Origin: Myxococcales bacterium
Lineage (GTDB): Bacteria; Myxococcota_A; Polyangia; Fen-1088
DNA length: 10,398 nucleotides
Direction of reading: 5' to 3'
Assembly (NCBI GenBank): GCA_003170035.1
Contig: PMZX01000204.1
Coordinates: 8,731 to 19,128 of the forward strand
Each line of letters opens with the position of its first letter. Position 1 is the stretch's first letter. Under the pieces are notes generated by a model that saw only the letters and a list, made by a program, of their open reading frames with translations, ran no database searches and was not told the origin of the DNA. The position numbers and the translations under genes are program-made. Below, in pieces: positions 1-9,517 of this stretch.

Positions 1-2021
<2,021 letters not shown>

Positions 2022-2106
2022 GGAACGTGCCTAACCTATTCTGGCGGTATTGCTGAAGGCGCGGCAGTTTATTCGACGACAACGCGAACGCCACCTAAAT
2101 CTACGT

Positions 2107-2149
2107 GACGGTGCGGTGCCATTTTCTGCGCGATCGTCACCGCAACGTC
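2107..2149. promoter_or_regulatory. Imperfect inverted repeat enclosing a GATC site
   Basis: The arms GACGGTGCGGTG (2107-2118) and CACCGCAACGTC (2138-2149) pair at 11 of 12 positions around a 19-base spacer. The spacer contains a GATC tetranucleotide at 2132-2135. The repeat sits in the non-coding gap between divergent fusA and the Dam-family methyltransferase gene, so an operator or RNA leader role is possible. Only the sequence symmetry is observed; function is inferred. Confidence 0.4.
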
Positions 2150-2169
2150 GCTCCGGCGTTGCTTTCTGC

Positions 2170-2199
2170 CACGGGACGCGGGTTAAATGCGTCCCGGTG
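2170..2199. promoter_or_regulatory. Perfect 8-bp inverted repeat upstream of the methyltransferase gene
   Basis: CGGGACGC (2172-2179) and GCGTCCCG (2189-2196) are perfect inverted arms around the 9-base AT-containing loop GGGTTAAAT. Allowing one bulged G adds a CA/TG pairing outward to 2170 and 2199. It ends about 50 bases before the chosen TTG start, with no T-tract after it, so it resembles an operator or 5'-leader hairpin more than an intrinsic terminator. Nothing else convincing was seen in the 2022-2250 gap: no clear sigma-70 promoter in either direction. Confidence 0.4.
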
Positions 2200-2250
2200 T
2201 CATCCCGCCGACCGCCCAGCGACCGCCGACATCCCCATCAGGACTCCCCT

Positions 2251-3129
2251 TTGCTGACTGCTGAGAACGCCTCGTTTCTCCGACCTTTCGTCAAATGGGC
2301 TGGAGGCAAGAGCCAGCTTCTGCTTCAGTTCCAGTGCCTGTATCCCGAGAAGGACTCGGTAGGCCGATATCTGGAGCCCTTTCTCGGCAGCGGGGCTGTC
2401 TTTTTTCACGTCAAGGGCCTGCTGCAGCCTGCACGGGCGCTGCTCACCGACACGAACGCAGAACTAATTGACGCATTTTTGGCCGTGCGCGATGAGGTGG
2501 ACCATCTGATCGAACTCCTGCGCCAACACCAAGAGCAGCACTGCGAGTCCTACTACTACGAGGTGCGGAACCAGAACCCCCAAACCTGCGTCACGCGGGC
2601 CGCCCGTCTCATCTATCTCAACAAGACGGGGTTCAATGGCCTCTACCGAGTAAACAGCCGTGGGCTGTTCAACGTGCCCTTTGGCCGCCACGTCAAACCG
2701 AAGGTCCTTGACGAGACTCGGCTGCGCGCGGCCAGCGCCGCCCTGGAGAAGACGGACCTGCGCCCGGGTGATTTTCGTGCCCTTTCCGCAGGAGCGCGCA
2801 AGCGAGATTTCATCTATTTCGACCCACCCTACCAGCCGCTGTCCAAGACCGCCTACTTCACGTCGTACACCAGCGGCTCCTTCGGCGAGAACGACCAGCG
2901 CGACCTGGCCGCGCTCTACACCAAGCTCGACCGACGCGGGTGTCTGCTCATGCTGTCGAACAGCGACACGCCCCTGATACGCGAGCTATACGCCGGTTTT
3001 CACATCCACCGCGTGTCCGCCCGGAGAAACATCAACTCGAACAGTGAAAAACGCGGGCCGGTTTTCGAGGTGGTGGTCCTCAACTACCAACCCAAAGCGC
3101 ATCACGCGCAAACCGTGCCGCCGAGGTGA
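2251..3129 (+). CDS. Dam-family (class D12) DNA adenine-N6 methyltransferase
   Basis: This enzyme transfers a methyl group from S-adenosylmethionine to the N6 of adenine in a short DNA target; relatives such as Dam and DpnM recognise GATC. I start it at TTG 2251, giving 292 residues, the usual family size, because AGGA at 2240-2243 lies 7 bases upstream. The open frame extends back to about 2050, but that stretch is Arg/Pro-rich and carries inverted repeats. Motifs in order: FVKWAGGKS (13-21); LEPFLGSGAVFF (41-52, the cofactor-binding FxGxG loop); DTNAELI (67-73, ribose contact); LIYLNKTGFNG (120-130) and NVPFG (141-145); catalytic DPPY (191-194); SNSD (236-239). No restriction endonuclease gene is adjacent, so it looks like an orphan regulatory or maintenance methylase, although GATC specificity is inferred only from the family. 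Its stop overlaps the next gene by 4 bp. Confidence 0.92.
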   Translation: MLTAENASFLRPFVKWAGGKSQLLLQFQCLYPEKDSVGRYLEPFLGSGAVFFHVKGLLQPARALLTDTNAELIDAFLAVRDEVDHLIELLRQHQEQHCESYYYEVRNQNPQTCVTRAARLIYLNKTGFNGLYRVNSRGLFNVPFGRHVKPKVLDETRLRAASAALEKTDLRPGDFRALSAGARKRDFIYFDPPYQPLSKTAYFTSYTSGSFGENDQRDLAALYTKLDRRGCLLMLSNSDTPLIRELYAGFHIHRVSARRNINSNSEKRGPVFEVVVLNYQPKAHHAQTVPPR

Positions 3130-3692
3130 CTGGTTTGGCCCGGATCTACACGCGCAAAGGCGATCGCGGGCAGACGCAGCTTCCCGGTGGGCGGCATGTG
3201 CCCAAGCACACTCAGCGACTGGAGTGCCTGGGCGCCGTGGATGAGCTTTCCGCATGCATCGGGGTCGCGCACTCTTTGCTGCAAGCACCCTCTGCTCCCG
3301 CCGGCACGGCACGCTTGGCCGCCTCTCTTGGCCGCATCCAAGCCGAGCTTTCCAGCCTCTGTACGGATCTAGCTGCGCCGGTTTCACGCAAGCGGCACAT
3401 CGCCACCCGCCACGTCACGGCCATGGAACGCAACATCGATGCCTGGACGCGAAGCCTGCCGCCGCTTCGCGCTTTCATCCTGCCCGGCGGCGGCCCCGCG
3501 GCTGCTTGCCTGCACCTGGCGCGTACGGTCTGCCGCCGCGCCGAGCGCCAGGTGGTACGCCTCGCTGCCCAGGAGCCAGTGGGCAATGCGATCGTCCCCT
3601 ACCTCAACCGTCTGTCCGACGCCCTCTTCGTCGCCGCCCGCACCGCCACGCAGCTGTGCGGCCGCGAGGACCGGTTGGCCTCGAAGCGGTAG
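3126..3692 (+). CDS. PduO-type cob(I)alamin adenosyltransferase
   Basis: This enzyme transfers the 5'-deoxyadenosyl group of ATP to cob(I)alamin, making coenzyme B12 for mutases such as methylmalonyl-CoA mutase. Family signatures run the whole length: TRKGDRGQT near the N-terminus (9-17, ATP-binding loop; many relatives have T or N where this has K11), VDELSACIG (38-46), RAFILPGGGPAA (115-126), ARTVCRRAER (132-141, basic ATP/corrinoid helix) and YLNRLSDALF (159-168). The 188-residue length is normal. The GTG at 3126 forms a GTGA overlap with the methyltransferase stop, suggesting translational coupling. An equally plausible start is TTG 3135, which has GAGG (3123-3126) 8 bases upstream and would begin MARIYTRKGD, like many relatives. 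No other cobalamin genes are present here. The next gene is convergent and its stop codon is only 2 bases away. Confidence 0.94.
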   Translation: MTGLARIYTRKGDRGQTQLPGGRHVPKHTQRLECLGAVDELSACIGVAHSLLQAPSAPAGTARLAASLGRIQAELSSLCTDLAAPVSRKRHIATRHVTAMERNIDAWTRSLPPLRAFILPGGGPAAACLHLARTVCRRAERQVVRLAAQEPVGNAIVPYLNRLSDALFVAARTATQLCGREDRLASKR

Positions 3693-3694
3693 AC

Positions 3695-5197
3695 CTACCT
3701 CACGTAGGCCAAACCTAGGTTCACATCCAGATTGGCCATCACCTTGGGTACGCCCACAAGCGCGTTCGCGCTGGCCACGATCAAGAATGAATCGCTCAGC
3801 TCAATGGTGATGCCGACGCCGGGACCGAACAGGACCGGACCTCCCACCACGGTATCCTTGCAGCCGCTCGGCGGACAGCCGGTCATGTTCTGTTTCGGCA
3901 GATCGACCACGTGACGAATCTGACCTGCGCCCGCAGCGAACGATAGGAAGGGCGTGACCTTCCTGGGCTCGCCCACGAACCACGTCGCCTTGGCCAAGGC
4001 AGCCAAAGCATAGCTGGCCGGATGGCAGGTGCCTCCCTTGCAAGCGCTCGTGTTGCCTGCAACCTTGCTGCCATCGACGTCGCTGGCGCCGCTCACAATC
4101 TGGATTCGACCCTGCAGCGACAAGATCAAACTGTCAGACAAGAAGTAGCCAATCTCGGGCGCAATCTGCAGCAGCCGGGACAGAGAAACCCCGGAGCTCT
4201 TCAGGGCTACTCCCGAATCGTTCGTGCGGTTTGCCTCGGGCGTGCCCGAGTGATAGCCAAAGCCGCTGCCCGCAGCCAGCGCGACCCAGAAAGTGAGTCG
4301 CTCTGCTTCCTCACCGCCCTCCCCGCCAACTTCGCCCTCAGCACCCGCGCCTTCGCCGCTCAGGTTGACGACGTGAGGTTCAGCCGCGGTCCCATTCTGC
4401 GCCAGTACCTGGCCGTCCCCGCTTTGCGCCAAGATGTAGTAGGCAACCGACGCGCCGCTGGTCGCCTCGGGCGGAATCTGGCTCTTGTACAGGTCGCTAT
4501 TCTCGGTGGGATCCATCTCGCGGGTGACGAAATCCGAAGTACCCTCGGGCCGGTAGGCCAGCGCGACCCTCTCTGCTCCCAGAGAGGCCGGAACCTGCGC
4601 CTCGATGGCGATGGGGTGGCTCGGCGCGCTCACGGTCACCGGTGTGTGAACAATGGGGCTCTCGGCTGCGGGCGCCGGCTGGGCAGGCGGGGCAGGCTCG
4701 GCAGGTGGGGCAGACTCGGCAGGTTGCGCAGCCGAGGGCTGAGGCTGGGCCGCCGCGGGGGCGTTCGCTTCGCCTTCGGCGCCCTGTGAGACATCCATGG
4801 AAGCCTCGGCAAATGCGGCCTGGACCTCGGGATTGATCATGGCCTTGGTGACCCTGATCCTGGGGTCGATGCGCAGCGCCTTCTTGAACTCCTCCATACC
4901 CTGCTCACGCTGTTTGAGCCCGACCACATAGACCACCCCCAGGTGGACGTGCGTACGCGCGGCCATCGGGTGGTCCTCCAGTTTCTCAGTCGCACAAATG
5001 TCGAGCGCTTGCTTGAGCAGTTTGGCTGCGTCCTCCACGTCTAGATTGGAATACGCAGCCAGCGCCCTCTTGTTTAGCTCGACAACCTTCTGCACAGCGT
5101 CCGTATCTTGCGCATTGGCCCGAAGTCCCCAGACAACCGCCGTGCTGAAGGCAGCGAGCAGCACGGCATAGCGATACCTTCTTGAAATCAACATCAT
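3695..5197 (-). CDS. Exported TPR / Pro-Ala linker / beta-rich envelope protein (hypothetical)
   Basis: I do not recognise a named family; the protein can be described by regions. I start it at ATG 5197 (500 residues), not at the TTG at 5287, because the shorter form begins with a clean signal peptide: MMLISRRYRY, then a hydrophobic core, then ANA|QDT with likely cleavage after residue 29. AGGAG lies 11 bases upstream. Residues 34-115 form helical, TPR-like repeats (ALAAY, AAKLLKQAL, MEEFKKALRIDP). Residues 139-183 are a Pro/Ala linker. Residues 184-278 look like a small beta-sandwich (VALAYRPEG, VAYYILAQS), a layout common in myxobacterial envelope proteins. After a Gly/Glu-rich spacer (281-298), residues 301-500 alternate in a way typical of an outer-membrane beta-barrel (TFWVALAAGSGFGYH to LDVNLGLAYVR). 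It probably lies across the periplasm and outer membrane. The C-terminal residue is Arg rather than the usual aromatic. It is divergent from the membrane protease. Confidence 0.8.
   Translation of the reverse strand: MMLISRRYRYAVLLAAFSTAVVWGLRANAQDTDAVQKVVELNKRALAAYSNLDVEDAAKLLKQALDICATEKLEDHPMAARTHVHLGVVYVVGLKQREQGMEEFKKALRIDPRIRVTKAMINPEVQAAFAEASMDVSQGAEGEANAPAAAQPQPSAAQPAESAPPAEPAPPAQPAPAAESPIVHTPVTVSAPSHPIAIEAQVPASLGAERVALAYRPEGTSDFVTREMDPTENSDLYKSQIPPEATSGASVAYYILAQSGDGQVLAQNGTAAEPHVVNLSGEGAGAEGEVGGEGGEEAERLTFWVALAAGSGFGYHSGTPEANRTNDSGVALKSSGVSLSRLLQIAPEIGYFLSDSLILSLQGRIQIVSGASDVDGSKVAGNTSACKGGTCHPASYALAALAKATWFVGEPRKVTPFLSFAAGAGQIRHVVDLPKQNMTGCPPSGCKDTVVGGPVLFGPGVGITIELSDSFLIVASANALVGVPKVMANLDVNLGLAYVR
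4682..4735. repeat. Three degenerate 18-bp tandem repeats in the Pro/Ala linker
   Basis: Three consecutive 18-base units start at 4682, 4700 and 4718, each beginning GGCAGG. The first two differ at only two positions; the third is more diverged. On the minus strand they encode a six-residue alternation of Ala/Pro with single Gln, Ser or Glu (AQPAES, APPAEP, APPAQP). The tract is in frame, so changes in copy number would lengthen or shorten the periplasmic linker without breaking the gene. Confidence 0.7.
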
Positions 5198-5257
5198 TTG
5201 AGGAAAGGCTCCTGCGACTGGGTCCAGTCTGTGCGTGGATTGGCGGGAGAACCTAAA

Positions 5258-5287
5258 ACTGTAATCTTGTAGGTTGCCGCACGTCAA
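5258..5287 (-). promoter_or_regulatory. Candidate sigma-70-like promoter for the TPR-barrel gene
   Basis: On the minus strand TTGACG (5287-5282, five of six matches to the -35 consensus) is followed after 18 bases by TACAGT (5263-5258, four of six matches to -10). Transcription would begin near 5251, giving a leader of roughly 54 bases before the ATG at 5197. The TTG that could be taken as an upstream start codon is then simply part of the -35 box. Sequence match only; no experimental support. Confidence 0.4.
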
Positions 5288-5292
5288 CCTAC
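5269..5292. promoter_or_regulatory. Perfect 8-bp inverted repeat, candidate operator
   Basis: GTAGGTTG (5269-5276) and CAACCTAC (5285-5292) are perfect inverted arms with an 8-base spacer. They overlap the -35 box and upstream spacer of the candidate promoter of the TPR-barrel gene. A further partial half-site AACCTA lies at 5250-5255. The symmetry and the position in a divergent gap suggest a dimeric repressor or activator site that could act on both the envelope protein gene and the protease gene. The regulator is not encoded in this window. Confidence 0.5.
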
Positions 5293-5407
5293 TTGTGGGT
5301 AAGCAACGAGCAGTGCCGCATCAGCTCGGTTCAGGGTCATTCTCTCGCGGCCTCTCTTCCTTTGATGCGATGGGGTAAGACAGCCCTTCGGTCAGCCTTC
5401 AGGCGCA

Positions 5408-5413
5408 TATACT
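5408..5413 (+). promoter_or_regulatory. Candidate -10 element (TATACT) of the protease gene
   Basis: TATACT matches five of six consensus -10 bases and lies 14 bases before the ATG at 5427. No good -35 box is visible at the right distance, the best being the weak TTCGGT at 5387. If it is used, transcription would start about 7 bases before the ATG, leaving almost no leader, which agrees with the absence of a Shine-Dalgarno sequence there. Confidence 0.3.
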
Positions 5414-5426
5414 TAACACCAAGACG

Positions 5427-7259
<1,833 letters not shown>

Positions 7260-7262
7260 GGC

Positions 7263-7321
7263 ATGGGACCGCAGGTCGCCCCTACCGGCGGACGTGCGAT
7301 GGGCGCCGCAGGTCGCCCTAC
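7263..7321. repeat. Two copies of a 23-bp hairpin-forming repeat
   Basis: Unit A (7263-7285) and unit B (7299-7321) both read ATGGG, then CCGCAGGTCGCCC, then TAC. They differ by a short A/CG exchange and one C in the run. Each folds by itself. A pairs GGGACC with GGT plus CCC around a GCA loop (7265-7281). B pairs GGGCGCC with GG and CGCCC around the same GCA loop, with one bulged T (7301-7318). Unit B runs up to the first base of the mglA stop codon. Confidence 0.75.
7265..7318. terminator. Possible bidirectional terminator formed by the paired hairpins
   Basis: The protease gene (plus) and mglA (minus) converge on this 61-base gap, which consists almost entirely of the two GC-rich hairpins. 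That position suits a terminator for both transcripts. No T-tract follows either hairpin, so it is not a classical intrinsic terminator; in high-GC genomes such hairpins may still end transcription or protect 3' ends. The role is inferred from position and structure. Confidence 0.35.
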
Positions 7322-7914
7322 TATCCCCCGCTGCCCCGCCTCAGCTCGGTCAGCACGGCCCTGGCGATCGCCTTGAGGGTCTCGAAGACGCCCACGCCGG
7401 TGGTGGCGCGGGCCTCGAACTCGAGCACGTTGGTTGGGTTGAGCTGTCCGTGTAGCTCCGCCACCGACGCGATATTGGGAAGGTCCCTCTTGTTGTACTG
7501 AATGATGAACGGGAGCTTGTCGAGGTTGTAGCCCTGCTCGATCAGGTTCTGGCGCAGGTTTTCCATCGACTCGATGTTCGCCTCCATGCGCTCGACCTGC
7601 GAGTCGGCCACGAAGACCACACCGTCGACGCCCTTGAGGATCAGCTTACGGCTGGCGTCGTAGAAGACCTGGCCTGGCACCGTGTAGAGGTGGAAGCGCG
7701 TCTTGAAACCGCGGATCTCACCCAAGGACAGGGGCAGAAAGTCGAAGAACAGGGTCCGCTCGGTCTCGGTGGCCAGCGAAATCATCTTGCCCTTCGCCTC
7801 GGGGCTGGTCTTGGCGTAGATGAACTGCAGATTGGTGGTCTTTCCGCCAAGACCAGGACCGTAGTACACCAGCTTGCAGTTGATCTCGCGGGATGAGTAG
7901 TTGATAAAGCTCAT
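7321..7914 (-). CDS. mglA: MglA, Ras-like polarity GTPase
   Basis: MglA is a small cytosolic GTPase that, bound to GTP, marks the leading cell pole and directs gliding and type IV pilus motility in myxobacteria. The 197 residues, from [14 protein letters not shown] onward, follow M. xanthus MglA closely as I recall it. Visible sites are the P-loop GPGLGGKTT (19-27, with Gly21 and Thr26), ATETERT (48-54, with Arg53 and Thr54), TVPGQ (78-82, with catalytic Gln82), NKRD (141-144, guanine specificity) and ATTGVGV (170-176). TVPGQ replaces the usual DTAGQ of Ras proteins, a mark of the family. Residue 23 is Gly where I recall Cys in M. xanthus. No C-terminal lipidation cysteine is present. The gene lies 12 bases after mglB with no clear ribosome site of its own (CCCCAG before ATG), so translation is probably coupled to mglB. 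Confidence 0.96.
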   Translation of the reverse strand: MSFINYSSREINCKLVYYGPGLGGKTTNLQFIYAKTSPEAKGKMISLATETERTLFFDFLPLSLGEIRGFKTRFHLYTVPGQVFYDASRKLILKGVDGVVFVADSQVERMEANIESMENLRQNLIEQGYNLDKLPFIIQYNKRDLPNIASVAELHGQLNPTNVLEFEARATTGVGVFETLKAIARAVLTELRRGSGG

Positions 7915-7926
7915 CTGGGGCGACAG

Positions 7927-8406
7927 CTAGTCGTTGAAGAGCTTGTCGATGTCAGCGTCGGTGATCTCGTTCAGGATCGACGGCCCGGTGCCCGAAGCGG
8001 CCTTCTTGGCCACCTGTTCGAACAAACGCGCCATCTCCTCGGCTGCCTTCCTGACGCGAAGGCGAACCAGACCGAGCGACGATCGCTCGTCGAACAAGAC
8101 CACCAGGATGGCACGGCCAGCCACCAGGGTGATATGCACGTGCGTCTTTTCGCCCTCGTGGAACTGGCTGGTGAAGTCCTTCTCGCGCAGGATTTTGGAA
8201 ATGCCACCGGTCGCCGCCACGTTGCCCGCGGTCAGCGACGAAAGCGAGGTCACGTCGATCTCACCCACCTCGCCAGCCTCGGCAATGGGTTGCCCATCGC
8301 GGCCAATGAGAAGCACAGCCTTGGCGTTGGCATCGCGGTGAAGGCGCTGACACACAGAGGAGATCTGTCGTTGCTCCTCGGGAAACATCACATCAGGGCC
8401 GCTCAT
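7927..8406 (-). CDS. mglB: MglB, roadblock/LC7 GTPase-activating partner of MglA
   Basis: MglB is a homodimeric roadblock protein that stimulates GTP hydrolysis by MglA and keeps active MglA off the lagging pole. The 159-residue length equals my recollection of the M. xanthus protein. The roadblock core spans about residues 12-130, with conserved blocks RDANAKAVLLIG (24-35), TSLSSLTAGNVAATGG (53-68), FHEGEK (82-87) and DERSSLGLVRLRV (106-118). After a flexible stretch the protein ends in the acidic helix EITDADIDKLFND (147-159), the C-terminal element that contacts MglA in the M. xanthus complex. ATG 8406 places Met7 at the same offset as in M. xanthus. AAGGAG lies about 13 bases upstream, rather far. 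It is first in the mglB-mglA operon, the usual order. Confidence 0.95.
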   Translation of the reverse strand: MSGPDVMFPEEQRQISSVCQRLHRDANAKAVLLIGRDGQPIAEAGEVGEIDVTSLSSLTAGNVAATGGISKILREKDFTSQFHEGEKTHVHITLVAGRAILVVLFDERSSLGLVRLRVRKAAEEMARLFEQVAKKAASGTGPSILNEITDADIDKLFND

Positions 8407-8462
8407 CTGGCTGTCTAGGCTCCTTCGCGCCGGGTCAGGCTCAAGGCATCAGGTCTCGCAAC

Positions 8463-8491
8463 CACTAACATCGGCGAGCACTGGCTTTCAA
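8463..8491 (-). promoter_or_regulatory. Weak candidate promoter of the mglBA operon
   Basis: On the minus strand TTGAAA (8491-8486, five of six -35 matches) is followed after 17 bases by TTAGTG (8468-8463), a poor -10 sequence. A start near 8455 would leave a leader of about 50 bases before mglB. The spacing is ideal but the -10 is weak, so this may be chance. Apart from this and the recR hairpin, I see nothing in the 8407-8597 gap. Confidence 0.22.
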
Positions 8492-8563
8492 GGTTGGGAA
8501 TCGCTTGGGCTTTCTCCCACATCCAGGGACGGGATTGAAGGGGAGCTTACCAGGTATCGGTGG

Positions 8564-8590
8564 CTGGCGACAGAGAGGCTTGTCGGCCAG
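8564..8590 (-). terminator. Stem-loop just downstream of recR, probable operon terminator
   Basis: CTGGCGACA (8564-8572) pairs with TGTCG(G)CCAG (8581-8590), nine base pairs with one bulge and an 8-base loop. It begins 7 bases past the recR stop codon on the minus strand, where the dnaX-ybaB-recR transcript should end before mglB. No T-tract follows, so it would be a non-canonical terminator or a 3'-stabilising hairpin. Confidence 0.45.
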
Positions 8591-8597
8591 GGCATGG

Positions 8598-9191
8598 CTA
8601 CATCTCCCGGCGCCCGTCTATCGCGCGCGAAAGGGTCAAGCGGTCGGCATACTCCAGCTCGCCGCCCACCGGCACGCCCATGGCGATACGGCTGCAGCGC
8701 ACGCCGAGCGGCCGCAGCAACTTGGCCAGGTATACCGCGGTGGTTTCGCCTTCCACGCTTGGGTTGGTAGCGATGATGACCTCCTTGATGTCGCCGCTGC
8801 AGCGTTTGACCAACTCCGCGACGCGCAGGTCGTCAGGCCCGATGCCGTCCAGAGGCGAAAGCACCCCGTGCAGGACGTGGTAGCGCCCACGGTAGCCGCC
8901 CGCACGTTCGATGGCCAAGACATCCTGAGGCTGGGCGACCACGCAAACCAGCGACGAATCACGGCGGGCATCGCGGCAAATGGGACAAGGATCCTCCTCG
9001 GTAAAATCCCAGCACACGGTGCAGAAACTGATCTTGGCGCGCATCTCGCCGATGGCCGCGGCCAACGCCGCCGCATCTTCCGGCGGCGCGCGCAGAATAT
9101 GAAAGGCCAGCCGCGCGGCGGTCTTCTCGCCCACACCGGGCAATTTGCCCAGTTCGCACACCAGGCGGGCGATGGGGCCTGCGCTACTCAT
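8598..9191 (-). CDS. recR: Recombination mediator RecR
   Basis: RecR works with RecO (and RecF) to load RecA on SSB-coated single-stranded DNA at gaps and stalled forks. Domains in order: a helix-hairpin-helix near the start (KLPGVGEKTAARLAFHIL, 16-33), the zinc finger with Cys57, Cys60, Cys69 and Cys72 (CTVC...CPIC), the Toprim domain from about residue 81 (VVAQPQDVLAIE, with Glu95; LSPLDGIGPDDL, 111-122), and the Walker-like ATNPSVEGETTA (141-152). The 197-residue length is standard. The ATG at 9191 overlaps the ybaB stop as ATGA, and a G-rich run about 9 bases upstream may serve as ribosome site. It is the third gene of dnaX-ybaB-recR, and a hairpin follows its stop. The chain ends early after the Toprim region (SRAIDGRREM), as in other bacterial RecR proteins. 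Confidence 0.97.
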   Translation of the reverse strand: MSSAGPIARLVCELGKLPGVGEKTAARLAFHILRAPPEDAAALAAAIGEMRAKISFCTVCWDFTEEDPCPICRDARRDSSLVCVVAQPQDVLAIERAGGYRGRYHVLHGVLSPLDGIGPDDLRVAELVKRCSGDIKEVIIATNPSVEGETTAVYLAKLLRPLGVRCSRIAMGVPVGGELEYADRLTLSRAIDGRREM

Positions 9192-9517
9192 TCACCCGAG
9201 CCCCCCGCCGGCATGGCCAGGCCGCCGGCCACCGCAGCCAGGTCTTCCTGTGCCACCTGCCGCGCCCGTTCCAGGGCCAGGTTCACCGCCCCCACCAGCA
9301 AGTCCTCGATCATCTTCTTGTCGGCTCCCGCCAGAAGCGACGGCTCGATGGTGATGGACAGCACTTCGCTCCGACCGTTGACCACGCAGCGGACCAGACC
9401 GCCCCCCGTCTCAGCCTCGACCTGCTTGTCACCCAGGGCGTCCTTGGCCCGGTTGAGCTGCTCCTGCACGCGCTGCCAGGTCTCCATGAGGTTGCGCAGG
9501 TTGGGTCCGTCACTCAT
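9188..9517 (-). CDS. ybaB: YbaB/EbfC nucleoid-associated DNA-binding protein
   Basis: This family forms small homodimers that bind DNA and associate with the nucleoid; it is encoded between dnaX and recR in many bacteria. The 109 residues show the family pattern: an N-terminal helix (MSDGPNLRNLMETWQRVQEQ), a central beta-sheet segment GGGLVRCVVNGRSEVLSITIEP (38-59), and a C-terminal helix (KKMIEDLLVGAVNLALERAR, 67-86) before a short Gly/Ala/Pro-rich tail. The ATG at 9517 overlaps the dnaX stop (ATGA), and its own TGA overlaps recR in the same way. This indicates tight translational coupling across all three genes. The typical length is about 100-110, so it is complete. Exact target sequence and role in this organism are unknown. 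Confidence 0.94.
   Translation of the reverse strand: MSDGPNLRNLMETWQRVQEQLNRAKDALGDKQVEAETGGGLVRCVVNGRSEVLSITIEPSLLAGADKKMIEDLLVGAVNLALERARQVAQEDLAAVAGGLAMPAGGSGE

Noticed and set aside
2050..2250. N-terminal extension of the methyltransferase to an earlier start
   Set aside because: The extra residues are Arg/Pro-rich and unlike the family, the stretch holds two inverted repeats, and the TTG at 2251 has AGGA at good spacing just before FVKWAGGKS.
3712..3721. Perfect 10-bp palindrome AACCTAGGTT
   Set aside because: It lies within the coding end of the TPR-barrel gene, is short, and has no partner sites nearby; probably chance.
4022..4789. 255-residue plus-strand open frame opposite the TPR-barrel gene
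   Set aside because: Low-complexity Gly/Arg/Leu composition produced by the antisense of the Pro/Ala linker; the minus frame has a signal peptide and coherent domains.
5198..5287. Upstream TTG start (5287) for the TPR-barrel protein
   Set aside because: It would bury the signal peptide 30 residues inside, and the TTG coincides with a candidate -35 box and an inverted repeat.
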